From Parolsenella catena (GTDB lineage: Bacteria > Actinomycetota > Coriobacteriia > Coriobacteriales > Atopobiaceae): a stretch of DNA of 64,000 bases. The position numbers and the translations under genes were made by a program. The notes under the pieces are model-generated. The model was not told the origin of the DNA and searched no databases. It saw only the letters and a list, made by a program, of their open reading frames with translations. The number at the start of each line of letters is the position of its first letter. Within the stretch, counting starts at the first letter, position 1. Positions 51,960 through 60,477 of this stretch are shown here, one piece after another. Where the stretch lies: NCBI RefSeq assembly GCF_003966955.1, contig NZ_AP019367.1, forward strand, positions 186,001-250,000, given 5' to 3'.

Positions 51960-52739
51960 TTGAAAAACAAGAAGGAGTCAATCTGGAGCAAGGTGCCAAG
52001 CTGGGCTTGGGCGCTTATCTCCCTGGCGCTGGCAGTGGCCTTGTGGCTGCTTGCGTCTAGCAAGTGGCCAGCAGTGTTCGCGCCGCCCCTCAAGGTGTGG
52101 GAGGCGTTCGCGAGTCGAGCCGCGAGCGGCATCCTGTGGGCCCACGTCTGGGCGTCCGTCTCCCGCGTGCTCACGGGATTTGGCCTTGCCTTCGTGGTGT
52201 CGATCCCGGTGGCGTTCCTCATGGCCTGGTATGACCCGTTCCGTCACGTCGTTGAGCCCTGGATCCAGTTCATCAGGAACATCCCGCCGCTGGCCTACGT
52301 CTTCCTCATCATCGCGGCTTTGGGCATCGGCCAGGCCTCGAAGATCACGGTCATCTTCATCGCTTCGTTCCTCGTGATGGTCGTGACCATCTACCAGGGC
52401 GTCAAGGGCGTAGACACGACGCTCATCAAGGCGGCGAAGGTCCTCGGTGCCAAGCAGTCCGACATCTTCTTCAAGGTCACCATCCCCGCCTCCACCCCGT
52501 TCATTCTCGTCGCCGCGCGCCTTGGCCTGTCCACGTCGCTCACGACCCTCATGGCCTCGGAGATCGTTGGCGGAGACAAGGGCATCGGCATGATGATTCA
52601 GCAGGCAAGCGGCTACTACCAGATGGACGTCGTCCTGCTCGGCATCATCCTGCTCGGCATCATCGGAATTCTATTCGAGAAGATCGTCCGCTACCTTGAG
52701 AGGAGGTTCACGGGATGGCAGGAAACGGTGCAGCAGTAA
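51960..52739 (+). CDS. ABC transporter permease, taurine/sulfonate/nitrate type
   Basis: A 259-residue SsuC/TauC-like inner-membrane subunit with about six helices. The EAA loop that docks on the ATPase is KAAKVLGAKQSDIFFKVTIP; the conserved SEIVGGDKGIGMMI follows. TTG at 51960 has AAGGAGG six bases before it and gives the usual N-terminus; an upstream ATG would add about 50 atypical residues. It overlaps the ATPase gene by 25 nt. This family carries taurine, alkanesulfonates, nitrate, and pyrimidine or riboflavin precursors. Confidence 0.9.
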   Translation: MKNKKESIWSKVPSWAWALISLALAVALWLLASSKWPAVFAPPLKVWEAFASRAASGILWAHVWASVSRVLTGFGLAFVVSIPVAFLMAWYDPFRHVVEPWIQFIRNIPPLAYVFLIIAALGIGQASKITVIFIASFLVMVVTIYQGVKGVDTTLIKAAKVLGAKQSDIFFKVTIPASTPFILVAARLGLSTSLTTLMASEIVGGDKGIGMMIQQASGYYQMDVVLLGIILLGIIGILFEKIVRYLERRFTGWQETVQQ

Positions 52740-53506
52740 AGGTTCACATCGACAACGTCGTCAAGAAGTTCGATACCCGCAAGGGCGAGATGACCGCCCT
52801 GAACGGAGTGAACCTTGACATTCACGAGAACGAGTTCGTCTGCGTCGTGGGCCCCTCCGGCTGCGGAAAGTCGACGCTGCTCAACATCATCGGCGGGCTT
52901 GAGGAGCCCACGAGCGGCAGCGTCACCGTGGACGGCAAGCCCGTCGAGGGCCCCGGCCCCGACCGCGGCATCGTCTTCCAGCAGTACGCGCTGTTCCCTT
53001 GGCTCACGGTGGAGGAGAACGTCAAGTTCGGCCTCAAGCTCCAGGGTAAGAGCAAGGAAGAGTGCGACGAGATCGCCAACAAGTACATCAAGCTCGTCGA
53101 GCTCCAGGACTTCGCGAAGTCCTACCCCAAAGAGCTTTCGGGCGGCATGAAGCAGCGCGTTGCCATCGCTCGCGCCTACGCTGTAAACCCCAAGGTCCTG
53201 CTCATGGACGAGCCCTTTGGCGCGCTCGATGCCCAGACGAGGACCCAGCTACAGTCCGAGCTGCTCGAGACGTGGGAGAAGGAGCAGAAGACCTGCTTCT
53301 TCATCACCCACGACGTCGAGGAGGCCATCGTGCTCGCCCAGCGCGTCGTGATCATGTACGCGCGCCCGGGTCGCGTCAAGGAGGTCGTCGACATCGACAT
53401 CCCCTATCCGCGTACGCAGGAGACCAAGATGTCGCCCCGGTTCCTCGAGCTCAAGAACCACATCTGGAGCCAGGTCTACCAGGAGTACCTCTCGGTCAGG
53501 AAGTAG
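52715..53506 (+). CDS. ABC transporter ATPase, SsuB/TauB type
   Basis: A 263-residue ATPase with Walker A GPSGCGKST, Q-loop QQYALFPW, signature LSGGMKQRVAIARA, Walker B LLMDEPFGALD and switch His FFITHDVEEA. The LFPWLT after the Q-loop is typical of the nitrate/taurine/sulfonate group. Start overlaps the permease end, so the two are coupled; the binding-protein gene lies 121 nt downstream. Confidence 0.93.
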   Translation: MAGNGAAVKVHIDNVVKKFDTRKGEMTALNGVNLDIHENEFVCVVGPSGCGKSTLLNIIGGLEEPTSGSVTVDGKPVEGPGPDRGIVFQQYALFPWLTVEENVKFGLKLQGKSKEECDEIANKYIKLVELQDFAKSYPKELSGGMKQRVAIARAYAVNPKVLLMDEPFGALDAQTRTQLQSELLETWEKEQKTCFFITHDVEEAIVLAQRVVIMYARPGRVKEVVDIDIPYPRTQETKMSPRFLELKNHIWSQVYQEYLSVRK

Positions 53507-53627
53507 GGCCGCCGCAAGGCGGGGCGCCTCGGAGCCCAAGCAAGTCTGTCTGGCTTTATCGGGGCCGCGCCCCCGAAAGGAAGAGGAGGACGACGTCCTC
53601 GTCCACACACAGGGAAAGGAACCTGTC

Positions 53628-54707
53628 ATGAAGAAGCTCGATACCGCCCAGATGTCCCGTCGCTCGTTCCTGAAGATCTGCGGTTTCGGTGCGGCCGCTG
53701 CCGGCCTCGGTCTCGTTGGCTGCGGCGGCTCTGGCTCCACCGCCGCCACGACCGAGGCTGCCTCCTCTGCCGCCACGGCCTCCTATGACCCGGTTACCCT
53801 GCGCGTCGCCTTCATGCCCAACCTGGGCTCCGCCGCCACCCTGTACGCCGCCATCGACCAGGGCTACTTCGATGAGGTTGGCATCACCGTCGAGCCCTCC
53901 CAGTTCGATGCCGGCCCCGCCGAGATCGCGGCCATGCAGTCCGGCGACATCGACCTCGCCCAGATCGGCCACGGTGCCCATGCGCTGTGCATCGAGGGCC
54001 AGGCCAAGATCTTCGCCTTCGACCAGCTCTCCAAGGCAGACTCCGTCGTGGCCAACAAGTCCCACGGCATCGAGAAGGCCGCCGACCTCAAGGACAAGAC
54101 GATCGCCTTTGCCTCCGGCACGTCCTCTGAGGTCATCCTCAACTACGTCCTCAAGGACGCCGGCCTCACCACCGATGACGTCACCCTCGTCGAGATGAAG
54201 GTCGACGGCATGACCACCGCTCTCATCTCCGGCCAGATCGACGCCGCCGCCACGTGGTCGCCCAACACCGTCACGCTCGAGCAGCAGCTTGGCGACGATT
54301 ACCTCGTCCTGGGCAACAACACCGACTACTCTGACAAGGTCGCCTTCCCCGGCTCCTTCGTCTGCCTGCCCGAGTACGCCGACAAGAACGCCGAGATCCT
54401 CGAGCGCTTCGCTGCCGCCCTCGACAAGGGCAAGGTCTACCGTGCCGCCAACATCGACGCCTGCGCGAAGCTCCTCGCCGACAAGCTCGGCCTTCCCGAG
54501 GACACGCTCCTACAGTCCACGGATGAGGGCGACTGGCAGGGCTCTGTCGATGCCATCGGCCACACCGACACGATCATGGGCTACTACAAGGCCCAGCAGC
54601 AGGTCTTCATCGACAACGGCCGCATCGAGGCCGAGGTGCCCGTCACCGACTACGTCCTCGAGGACGTCATCACCGCCGGCGACAAGCTCTATGAGACCAT
54701 CAAGTAG
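53628..54707 (+). CDS. ABC transporter substrate-binding lipoprotein, SsuA/TauA/NMT1-like
   Basis: A 359-residue extracytoplasmic lipoprotein. Its N-terminus combines a twin-arginine motif (SRRSFLK, Arg11-Arg12) with a lipobox LVGC (Cys32), so a folded, Tat-exported lipoprotein is likely. The mature part has RVAFMPNLGSAATLYAAIDQ, MQSGDIDLAQIGHG and FASGTSSEVILNYVL, typical of type II binding proteins for taurine, sulfonates or similar. The ligand itself is not evident. An AAAGGAA ribosome site precedes ATG. It belongs to the importer operon and precedes nagB- and nagA-like genes. Confidence 0.88.
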   Translation: MKKLDTAQMSRRSFLKICGFGAAAAGLGLVGCGGSGSTAATTEAASSAATASYDPVTLRVAFMPNLGSAATLYAAIDQGYFDEVGITVEPSQFDAGPAEIAAMQSGDIDLAQIGHGAHALCIEGQAKIFAFDQLSKADSVVANKSHGIEKAADLKDKTIAFASGTSSEVILNYVLKDAGLTTDDVTLVEMKVDGMTTALISGQIDAAATWSPNTVTLEQQLGDDYLVLGNNTDYSDKVAFPGSFVCLPEYADKNAEILERFAAALDKGKVYRAANIDACAKLLADKLGLPEDTLLQSTDEGDWQGSVDAIGHTDTIMGYYKAQQQVFIDNGRIEAEVPVTDYVLEDVITAGDKLYETIK

Positions 54708-54820
54708 CTAACTGGTACGGTATGGCTCGCGCAATCGAGCCATGACACGCGGTCTCCTCGCAGAAGGATGATTCCCCCATCCGCGCGGGGAGGTCGCGTT
54801 GTGCGAAAACAGGAGGAAGC

Positions 54821-55636
54821 ATGGACTACTATCACATCTCGGCGGAGGAGTTGGGGCAGGGCGCCAAGATTCGCCTCGAGTTCCCCGGTGACTCGCCGGC
54901 GGTCTTTTTCGAGATGGCCCAGGACATGGTCCGTACGATTCGCGAGCACAACGCCGCCGGTGCCAAGACGGTCTTCATCTGCCCGGTTGGTCCCGTTGGC
55001 CAGTACCCCTACTTCGTGAAGATGGTCAACGACGAGCGCCTCTCGCTCAAGGACTGCTGGTTCATCAACATGGACGAGTACCTCACCGATGACGACGAGT
55101 GGATCGACGCCTCCGATGGCCTCTCGTTCCGCGGCTTCATGGACCGAGTGGTCTACAGCCAGATCGACCCCGAACTGGTCATGCCGCCCGAGCAGCGCAT
55201 CTTCCCCGACCCCAAGGATCCAGGCCACGTGGCCGAGGTCATCGAGTCGCTGGGCGGTGTCGACGTCGCCTATGGCGGCATTGGCATCACCGGCCACCTC
55301 GCCTTCAACGAGCCGCAGGAGGACCTCACTGTCGAGCAGTTCGCGGCCCTCGAGACCCGCGCCCTCGACATTCGCCCCGAGACCCGCGCCACCAACAGCG
55401 CGGCAGACCTCTGCGGAGCTCTGGAGGACATGCCTTACCGTGCCGTTACCATTGGCATGGCGGAGATCCTCGGCGCTCGCAAGGTGCGCCTCGGGGTCTT
55501 TCGCGAGTGGCACCGCGGTGCCGTGCGCCGTGCCGCCTACGGCAAGGTCACGGCGGCGTTCCCCGCGACCCTCCTGCAGAATCACCCCGATGCGGTCATC
55601 TACGTGAACGACGTTGCCCGCGAGAGGGCCTACTAG
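54821..55636 (+). CDS. Glucosamine-6-phosphate deaminase/isomerase (NagB)-like protein, altered active site
   Basis: A 271-residue NagB-fold protein. Kept are the base-bearing FNMDEY-like INMDEY (Asp85), and GHLAFNEP with His159 and Glu164. Changed are the residue equivalent to E. coli Asp141 (Asp or Asn in most NagB), here Thr157 (GGIGITGH), and the phosphate loop, usually GLPTGGTP, here CPVGPVGQ (54-61). Thus the ketose/aldose chemistry may persist with a different head group at C6. AGGAGGAAGC precedes ATG. It lies between the importer and nagA, suggesting action on the imported, deacetylated sugar. Confidence 0.75.
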   Translation: MDYYHISAEELGQGAKIRLEFPGDSPAVFFEMAQDMVRTIREHNAAGAKTVFICPVGPVGQYPYFVKMVNDERLSLKDCWFINMDEYLTDDDEWIDASDGLSFRGFMDRVVYSQIDPELVMPPEQRIFPDPKDPGHVAEVIESLGGVDVAYGGIGITGHLAFNEPQEDLTVEQFAALETRALDIRPETRATNSAADLCGALEDMPYRAVTIGMAEILGARKVRLGVFREWHRGAVRRAAYGKVTAAFPATLLQNHPDAVIYVNDVARERAY

Positions 55637-55648
55637 GGAGTGACGCTG

Positions 55649-56809
55649 GTGGAAAACGCGTGCTACATAACGGGTGCAGACGTCCTCACGCGGGGCAGGC
55701 TGGCCCGTCTCGACATCACCGTCGAGGACGGCCGCGTCGTGCGCCTTTCCTCTGCGCATGACAACCCGGGCGCCCTGCCCGTCATCGATGCGGCGGGGCT
55801 CAGGGTGCTGCCAGGCTTCATCGACGTGCACACCCACGGCGCCGCCGGCGTCGACGTGAACGCCGCGGACGTCGAGGGGCTCAGGAAGATCGGGCGCTTC
55901 TTTGCGTCACAGGGCGTCACCGGCTGGCTGTGCTCGATTCTCACGGACACGCCCGAGCAGACGCTGTGGTGCATCGAGCAGGCGAGACAGGTCATCGAGG
56001 GGGGTCCGTACGACGGTGCCGCCCTGCTGGGCATCCACCTCGAGGGTCCCTGCCTGTCGAGCGAGTACAAGGGTGCCATGCCTGAGCATCTGCTCATGCA
56101 TGAGGCCTCGCCAGACCTGTTTGCACGCTACCAGGAGGCTGCCGGTGGGCATGTGCTGTACACCACGCTGGCGCCCGAGGTGCCTGGGGTCCCCGATCTC
56201 ATCCCCGAGCTTGCCAAGATGGGCATCACGGCGGCCATCGGGCACAGCGGGGCGGGCTATGACCTGTCCATGCGCTGTGTGGAGGCCGGGGCCAAGGCCG
56301 CCACGCACGTGGGTAACGCGATGCGCCTCTTCCACCAGCACGATCCCGCGATCTTTGGCGTTGCGCTCGAGACCGACCTGTATTGCGAGACCATCGCAGA
56401 CGGCAGGCACCTCCACCCGGGCACTGTTCGCCTCTACGCCAAGGCCAAGGGCTGGGATCGCGTCCTGGCCATCACGGACTCGATCATGGCGGCGGGTCTT
56501 CCCGACGGCCACTACAAGCTTGGCGTGAACGACGTCGTGGTCGAGGACGGGGATGCCAAGCTTGCCTCCAACGGCGTGCGCGCGGGTTCCACGCTCACGC
56601 AGGCCCAGGCCCTGCGCAACCTCATGAAGTTTACCGGGGCACCGGTTGAGGAGGCCTCGAAGGCCAACTCCGCAAACCCCGCGGCACTCTTTGGATGGGC
56701 CGATCGCGGCCACATCGACGAGGGCGCACTGGCAGACCTCGTGCTGCTCGACGAGGACTACGAGGTGGCTCGGACGATCGTGGGGGGCCGCACGGTCTAC
56801 ACCCGATAG
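55649..56809 (+). CDS. nagA: N-acetylglucosamine-6-phosphate deacetylase (NagA)-like amidohydrolase
   Basis: A 386-residue TIM-barrel amidohydrolase. The metal-site HxH is in GFIDVHTHGAAG, EGPCLSSEYKGAMPEH holds the metal Glu, and GHSGA and THVGNAM hold further His ligands. DGRHLHPG and the catalytic Asp of AITDSIMA complete the set. It removes acetyl from an N-acetylated amino sugar, classically GlcNAc-6-P. GTG 55649 is preferred over GTG 55640 because GGAG lies eight bases before it. Starts 12 nt after the nagB-like stop. Confidence 0.86.
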   Translation: MENACYITGADVLTRGRLARLDITVEDGRVVRLSSAHDNPGALPVIDAAGLRVLPGFIDVHTHGAAGVDVNAADVEGLRKIGRFFASQGVTGWLCSILTDTPEQTLWCIEQARQVIEGGPYDGAALLGIHLEGPCLSSEYKGAMPEHLLMHEASPDLFARYQEAAGGHVLYTTLAPEVPGVPDLIPELAKMGITAAIGHSGAGYDLSMRCVEAGAKAATHVGNAMRLFHQHDPAIFGVALETDLYCETIADGRHLHPGTVRLYAKAKGWDRVLAITDSIMAAGLPDGHYKLGVNDVVVEDGDAKLASNGVRAGSTLTQAQALRNLMKFTGAPVEEASKANSANPAALFGWADRGHIDEGALADLVLLDEDYEVARTIVGGRTVYTR

Positions 56810-56827
56810 CGACACTTCCTCATACTC

Positions 56828-56865
56828 GGCCCTGGACGTATCCCCCCCCCTTCCCGTCCGGGGCC
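56828..56865 (+). terminator. Hairpin after nagA
   Basis: GGCCCTGGACG (56828-56838) pairs with CGTCCGGGGCC (56855-56865); followed by ACTCTTGT, a weak U-tract. The remaining gap to 57028 shows nothing recognised. Confidence 0.6.
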
Positions 56866-57028
56866 ACTCTTGTATGTAGGGAAGGGGACGCACAGCCGCT
56901 CCGCGATTAATCCCACCGTTCGCGGGAGCACCATAGGCAAGCGTGTGCGGGTGGGGGACGCTACTGTCCAAGGGTTAAGGCGCTCCGCGGGCTGCCGCAG
57001 CCACGGAGGTCAGACGAAGGGAGCTCTC

Positions 57029-57322
57029 ATGGGAAAGATGGCTGAGGAGACGGTCGAGATTGGGCCGGACACGCTCGACGCGTACCTGCGCTCCAACACG
57101 CGCGTGTTCGCCAAGGTGGGGGAGTATACCTACTATGTCACCCACACGGATGGCTACTGGCGTATCCAGGACTGCGCAAACCTCAACGAGAAGGGGCACT
57201 TCTCCGATTGCTCTGACCTCGTCCCCACGGTCAACGAGGTCATCAACCTCCCGTTCCACAACGGGCGCACGCTTCTGGAGCTCGCTGGCGAGGCAGAGTT
57301 CTTCCCCAGCATAGAAGAGTAG
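57029..57322 (+). CDS. Conserved-looking small protein of unknown function
   Basis: A 97-residue soluble, acidic protein without signal peptide or membrane helix. GAAGGGAG precedes ATG 57029; ATG 57038 is a second option. It contains a Tyr/Trp-rich strand region (VGEYTYYVTHTDGYWRIQD) and two Cys residues (DCANLNEKGHFSDCSD). No family was recognised. It sits between the catabolic block and rplE with terminators on both sides, so it need not belong to either. Codon use and ribosome site suggest it is real. Confidence 0.6.
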   Translation: MGKMAEETVEIGPDTLDAYLRSNTRVFAKVGEYTYYVTHTDGYWRIQDCANLNEKGHFSDCSDLVPTVNEVINLPFHNGRTLLELAGEAEFFPSIEE

Positions 57323-57350
57323 TGCCATTAGAATCTTTAGCTGCTATTAT

Positions 57351-57381
57351 CGGGCGTCACGACTGCGTGGCGCCCGTATTT
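57351..57381 (+). terminator. Terminator closing the inserted block
   Basis: CGGGCG-T-CAC (57351-57360) pairs with GTG-G-CGCCCG (57367-57376), then TATTTG. The region 57382-57578 before rplE must hold the promoter for the downstream ribosomal genes, but no confident -35/-10 pair was found. Confidence 0.65.
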
Positions 57382-57578
57382 GTGCGCGGGGCGTGTGCAA
57401 GCTCGCCTTCGGTTCGAATTCTTGAATTTCTACTGGTAAAACCCCATGCAAAGGCATATCCTTATGAGCTGCACTGTGAAGGCTCCTGCCGATTAGCCGT
57501 CGAGCAGGAGGTACGAGGGTAACGGGCTCACACGAGCATGCGCCAACCCCGTGCTGAGAAACCCCAGAAGGAGTGAAC

Positions 57579-58136
57579 ATGGCTGAGGAGAAGTACGTTC
57601 CCCGTTTCAAGACCAAGTACAACGACGAGGTCCGCGCCAAGCTCATCGAGCAGTTTGGCTACACGAACCCCATGTGCGTCCCGAAGATCGAGAAGATCGT
57701 CGTGAACATGGGTGTCGGCGAGGCCGCCACTGACTCCAAGGCCATCGACGGCGCCATCGCCGACCTTCGTGCCATCACGGGCCAGCAGCCGTCCATCCGT
57801 CGCGCCCGCAAGTCCATCGCTACGTTCCACCTGCGTGAGGGCCAGCCCATCGGCGCCAAGGTGACGCTGCGCGGCGACCGCATGTGGGACTTCCTCGATC
57901 GCCTGATTTGCATTGCCATTCCGCGCATCCGCGACTTCCGCGGCATCTCCGCCAAGAGCTTCGACGGCCGTGGCAACTTCTCCATGGGCGTCACCGAGCA
58001 GCTCATCTTCCCGGAGATCGATTTCGACAAGATCGATCGCACCCGTGGCATGGACATCACCATCGTCACCACCGCCAACACCAATGAGGAGGGCAAGGCG
58101 CTTCTCGACGGCTTTGGCTTCCCGTTCGCCAAGTAA
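57579..58136 (+). CDS. rplE: 50S ribosomal protein L5
   Basis: A 185-residue 5S rRNA-binding protein: [37 protein letters not shown], and [24 protein letters not shown] 57579 has AAGGAG upstream; a GTG two codons earlier is less likely. First gene of the resumed spc-type cluster after the intervening block. Confidence 0.97.
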   Translation: MAEEKYVPRFKTKYNDEVRAKLIEQFGYTNPMCVPKIEKIVVNMGVGEAATDSKAIDGAIADLRAITGQQPSIRRARKSIATFHLREGQPIGAKVTLRGDRMWDFLDRLICIAIPRIRDFRGISAKSFDGRGNFSMGVTEQLIFPEIDFDKIDRTRGMDITIVTTANTNEEGKALLDGFGFPFAK

Positions 58137-58240
58137 CCAATGAGGTAATCCCGTCGCCGGCCACGTGCCGGCGACGTGCCGCGCAAGCGGCGTGGAAATA
58201 GCCGCACAAGAAGTGTGGCCGTCATCCAGAAGGAGGATTT

Positions 58241-58426
58241 GTGGCTAAGACATCGATGATCGTCAAGGCTCAGCGAGAGCCGAAGTACTCGACGCGCACC
58301 CAGAACCGTTGCCAGCGCTGCGGCCGTCCGCACAGCGTGTATCGCAAGTTCGGCCTGTGCCGTGTGTGCTTCCGCGAGCTTGCTAGCAAGGGCGAGCTTC
58401 CCGGCGTCCGCAAGGCGAGCTGGTAG
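58241..58426 (+). CDS. rpsZ: 30S ribosomal protein S14 type Z (zinc form)
   Basis: A 61-residue S14 with the zinc knuckle [20 protein letters not shown] (two CxxC pairs). Begins [20 protein letters not shown] and ends [11 protein letters not shown]. The start is GTG 58241 with AGGAGG before it. The zinc-containing short form is usual in Gram-positives. Confidence 0.97.
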   Translation: MAKTSMIVKAQREPKYSTRTQNRCQRCGRPHSVYRKFGLCRVCFRELASKGELPGVRKASW

Positions 58427-58539
58427 GTCCTAGAGACCAACAGCTCCGTGGGCAGAAGGAAGACTCCCGTCCAGGCGATCTGGCCAAGGGCCAGACTGAA
58501 CCGGACGAAGAGGCTCATCCCTACCGAAGGAGAAACTCA

Positions 58540-58938
58540 ATGAACGTTACCGATCCCATTGCAGACATGCTCACGCGCATCCGCAACGGCAACACCGCCG
58601 GCAAGGATGTCGTCAGCATGCCGTCGAGCAAGGTGCTCGTCGAGGTCGCCCGCGTCATCGCGGAGGAGGGCTACATCGAGGGCTATGCCGTCGAGGACAC
58701 GAAGCCCCAGAAGACCCTGCACGTCACCCTCAAGTATGGTGCGCGCCACGCCCGCGTCATCCGCGGCATCAAGCGCATCTCCAAGCCGGGCCTGCGCATC
58801 TACAGCAAGGCTGAGGACCTTCCCCGCGTCCTCGGTGGCCTCGGCACCGCCGTCATTTCCACGTCCAAGGGCATGATGTGCGACCGCGACGCCCGCAAGC
58901 TCGGCGTCGGCGGCGAAGTCATCGCCTACATCTGGTAA
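58540..58938 (+). CDS. rpsH: 30S ribosomal protein S8
   Basis: A 132-residue primary 16S rRNA binder and, in many bacteria, spc operon repressor: TDPIADMLTRIRNGNTAGKD and the C-terminal VISTSKGMMCDRDARKLGVG. GAAGGAGAAA precedes ATG. Length matches the family. Confidence 0.97.
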   Translation: MNVTDPIADMLTRIRNGNTAGKDVVSMPSSKVLVEVARVIAEEGYIEGYAVEDTKPQKTLHVTLKYGARHARVIRGIKRISKPGLRIYSKAEDLPRVLGGLGTAVISTSKGMMCDRDARKLGVGGEVIAYIW

Positions 58939-58966
58939 CTCACGGCAGGATAGGAAAGGAGACACC

Positions 58967-59503
58967 ATGTCCCGCATTGGCAAGAAGCCTGTCCAGATTC
59001 CCGCCGGAGTCACTGTGACAGTCAATGGCACCAACGTCCACGTCAAGGGCCCGAAGGGCGAGCTCGATCGCACCTTCTCTGACCTCGTGACGATCAAGGA
59101 GGAGGGCGAGGAGATCCTCGTCTCCGTCAACGACGAGTCCCGCGAGGCCAACGCCCAGCACGGCCTTACGCGCACCCTCATCCACAACATGGTTCTCGGT
59201 GTTTCCGAGGGCTTCGTCAAGCAGCTCGAGCTCACGGGCGTCGGCTACCGTGTCGCGCTCAAGGGCAAGGACCTTGACCTGTCGCTCGGCTACTCGCACC
59301 CCGTGATCTACAAGGCTCCCGAGAACATCACCTTCGAGGTCCCCGACAACACGCACATCAACGTGAAGGGCATCTCCAAGGAGCAGGTCGGCCAGGTTGC
59401 CGCCGAGATCCGCATGAAGCGCCCGCCTGAGCCGTACAAGGGCAAGGGCATCCACTACATGGGCGAGCACATCCGCAGGAAGCTCGGCAAGGCTGCCAAG
59501 TAA
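58967..59503 (+). CDS. rplF: 50S ribosomal protein L6
   Basis: A 178-residue protein near the factor-binding site: SRIGKKPVQIPAGVTVTVNG, VHVKGPKGELDRTFSD, and RMKRPPEPYKGKGIHYMGEH. AGGAAAGGAGA precedes ATG. Exact family length. Confidence 0.97.
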   Translation: MSRIGKKPVQIPAGVTVTVNGTNVHVKGPKGELDRTFSDLVTIKEEGEEILVSVNDESREANAQHGLTRTLIHNMVLGVSEGFVKQLELTGVGYRVALKGKDLDLSLGYSHPVIYKAPENITFEVPDNTHINVKGISKEQVGQVAAEIRMKRPPEPYKGKGIHYMGEHIRRKLGKAAK

Positions 59504-59569
59504 GGCCTGTCCAGGAAGTCATAAAAGTCCGCCACCCTGCTAGGTGACGGCGTGACTAAGGAGATTTTC

Positions 59570-59938
59570 ATGAACAAGTTCAAGGCTAAGAGGGCTGGCC
59601 TCAAGCGCCGCGAGCGTCGCGTTCGCTCCAAGATCTGCGGCACCGCCGAGCGTCCCCGCCTCTCCGTGCACCGCACGAACACCAACATCTACGCTCAGGT
59701 CATCGACGACGTCGACGCCAAGACCATCTGCACCGCTTCCACGCTCGACCCCGAGTTCCGCGCTCTGGGCAAGCTGGGCTCCAACAAGGAGGCCGCCGAG
59801 CTCGTGGGCAAGATGGTCGGCGAGCGCGCCATCAAGGCCGGCGTCACCACGGTGACGTTCGACCGCGGCGGCCGCATCTACCACGGCCGTGTCCAGGCTC
59901 TCGCTGATGGCGCCCGCTCCGCGGGTCTGAAGTTCTAG
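59570..59938 (+). CDS. rplR: 50S ribosomal protein L18
   Basis: A 122-residue 5S rRNA-binding protein: [31 protein letters not shown] and [10 protein letters not shown]-type segment seen as [23 protein letters not shown] 59570 follows AAGGAGA; an upstream GTG would add six residues. rpsE follows after 12 nt. Confidence 0.96.
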   Translation: MNKFKAKRAGLKRRERRVRSKICGTAERPRLSVHRTNTNIYAQVIDDVDAKTICTASTLDPEFRALGKLGSNKEAAELVGKMVGERAIKAGVTTVTFDRGGRIYHGRVQALADGARSAGLKF

Positions 59939-59950
59939 GAGGTATCTGTA

Positions 59951-60475
59951 ATGGCTCGTAACCCGAAGCAGCAGCGCGACGCCTCCGAGCTCCAGGAGCG
60001 TGTCGTCTTCATCCACCGCGTTTCCAAGACCGTCAAGGGCGGCCGTCGCATGTCCCTCGTCGCTCTCGTCGTCGTTGGCGACGGCAAGGGCAACGTCGGC
60101 CTTGGCACCGGCAAGTCCGCCGAGGTGCCCCTGGCCATCCAGAAGGCCTCGGACAACGCCAAGAAGAACATGTTCAAGGTGCCTCTGACCGAGACTGGTT
60201 CCATCCCCCACGACGTCATGGGTGAGTTCGGCGCCGCTCGCGTCCTCGTCAAGCCCGCTATCGAGGGTACCGGTGTCATCGCCGGCGGCCCCGTGCGTCC
60301 GCTCTTCGAGCTGGCTGGCATCAAGAACGTCCTGTCCAAGTCCATGGGCTCCAGCAACGGTCTCAACATCATCAAGGCTGCCGCCGAGGCCCTCAAGGAC
60401 CTCTCCAGCCCCGAGGAGACCGCCGAGCGCCGTGGCCTCACCGTCGCCGAGATGTTCGTCGGGAAGGAGAACTAG
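59951..60475 (+). CDS. rpsE: 30S ribosomal protein S5
   Basis: A 174-residue decoding-fidelity and mRNA-helicase protein: ELQERVVFIHRVSKTVKGGR, RMSLVALVVVGDGKGNVGLG, then PAIEGTGVIAGGPVRPLFEL. AGGAGG precedes ATG by nine bases. rpmD starts two bases after the stop. Confidence 0.97.
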   Translation: MARNPKQQRDASELQERVVFIHRVSKTVKGGRRMSLVALVVVGDGKGNVGLGTGKSAEVPLAIQKASDNAKKNMFKVPLTETGSIPHDVMGEFGAARVLVKPAIEGTGVIAGGPVRPLFELAGIKNVLSKSMGSSNGLNIIKAAAEALKDLSSPEETAERRGLTVAEMFVGKEN

Positions 60476-60477
60476 TC

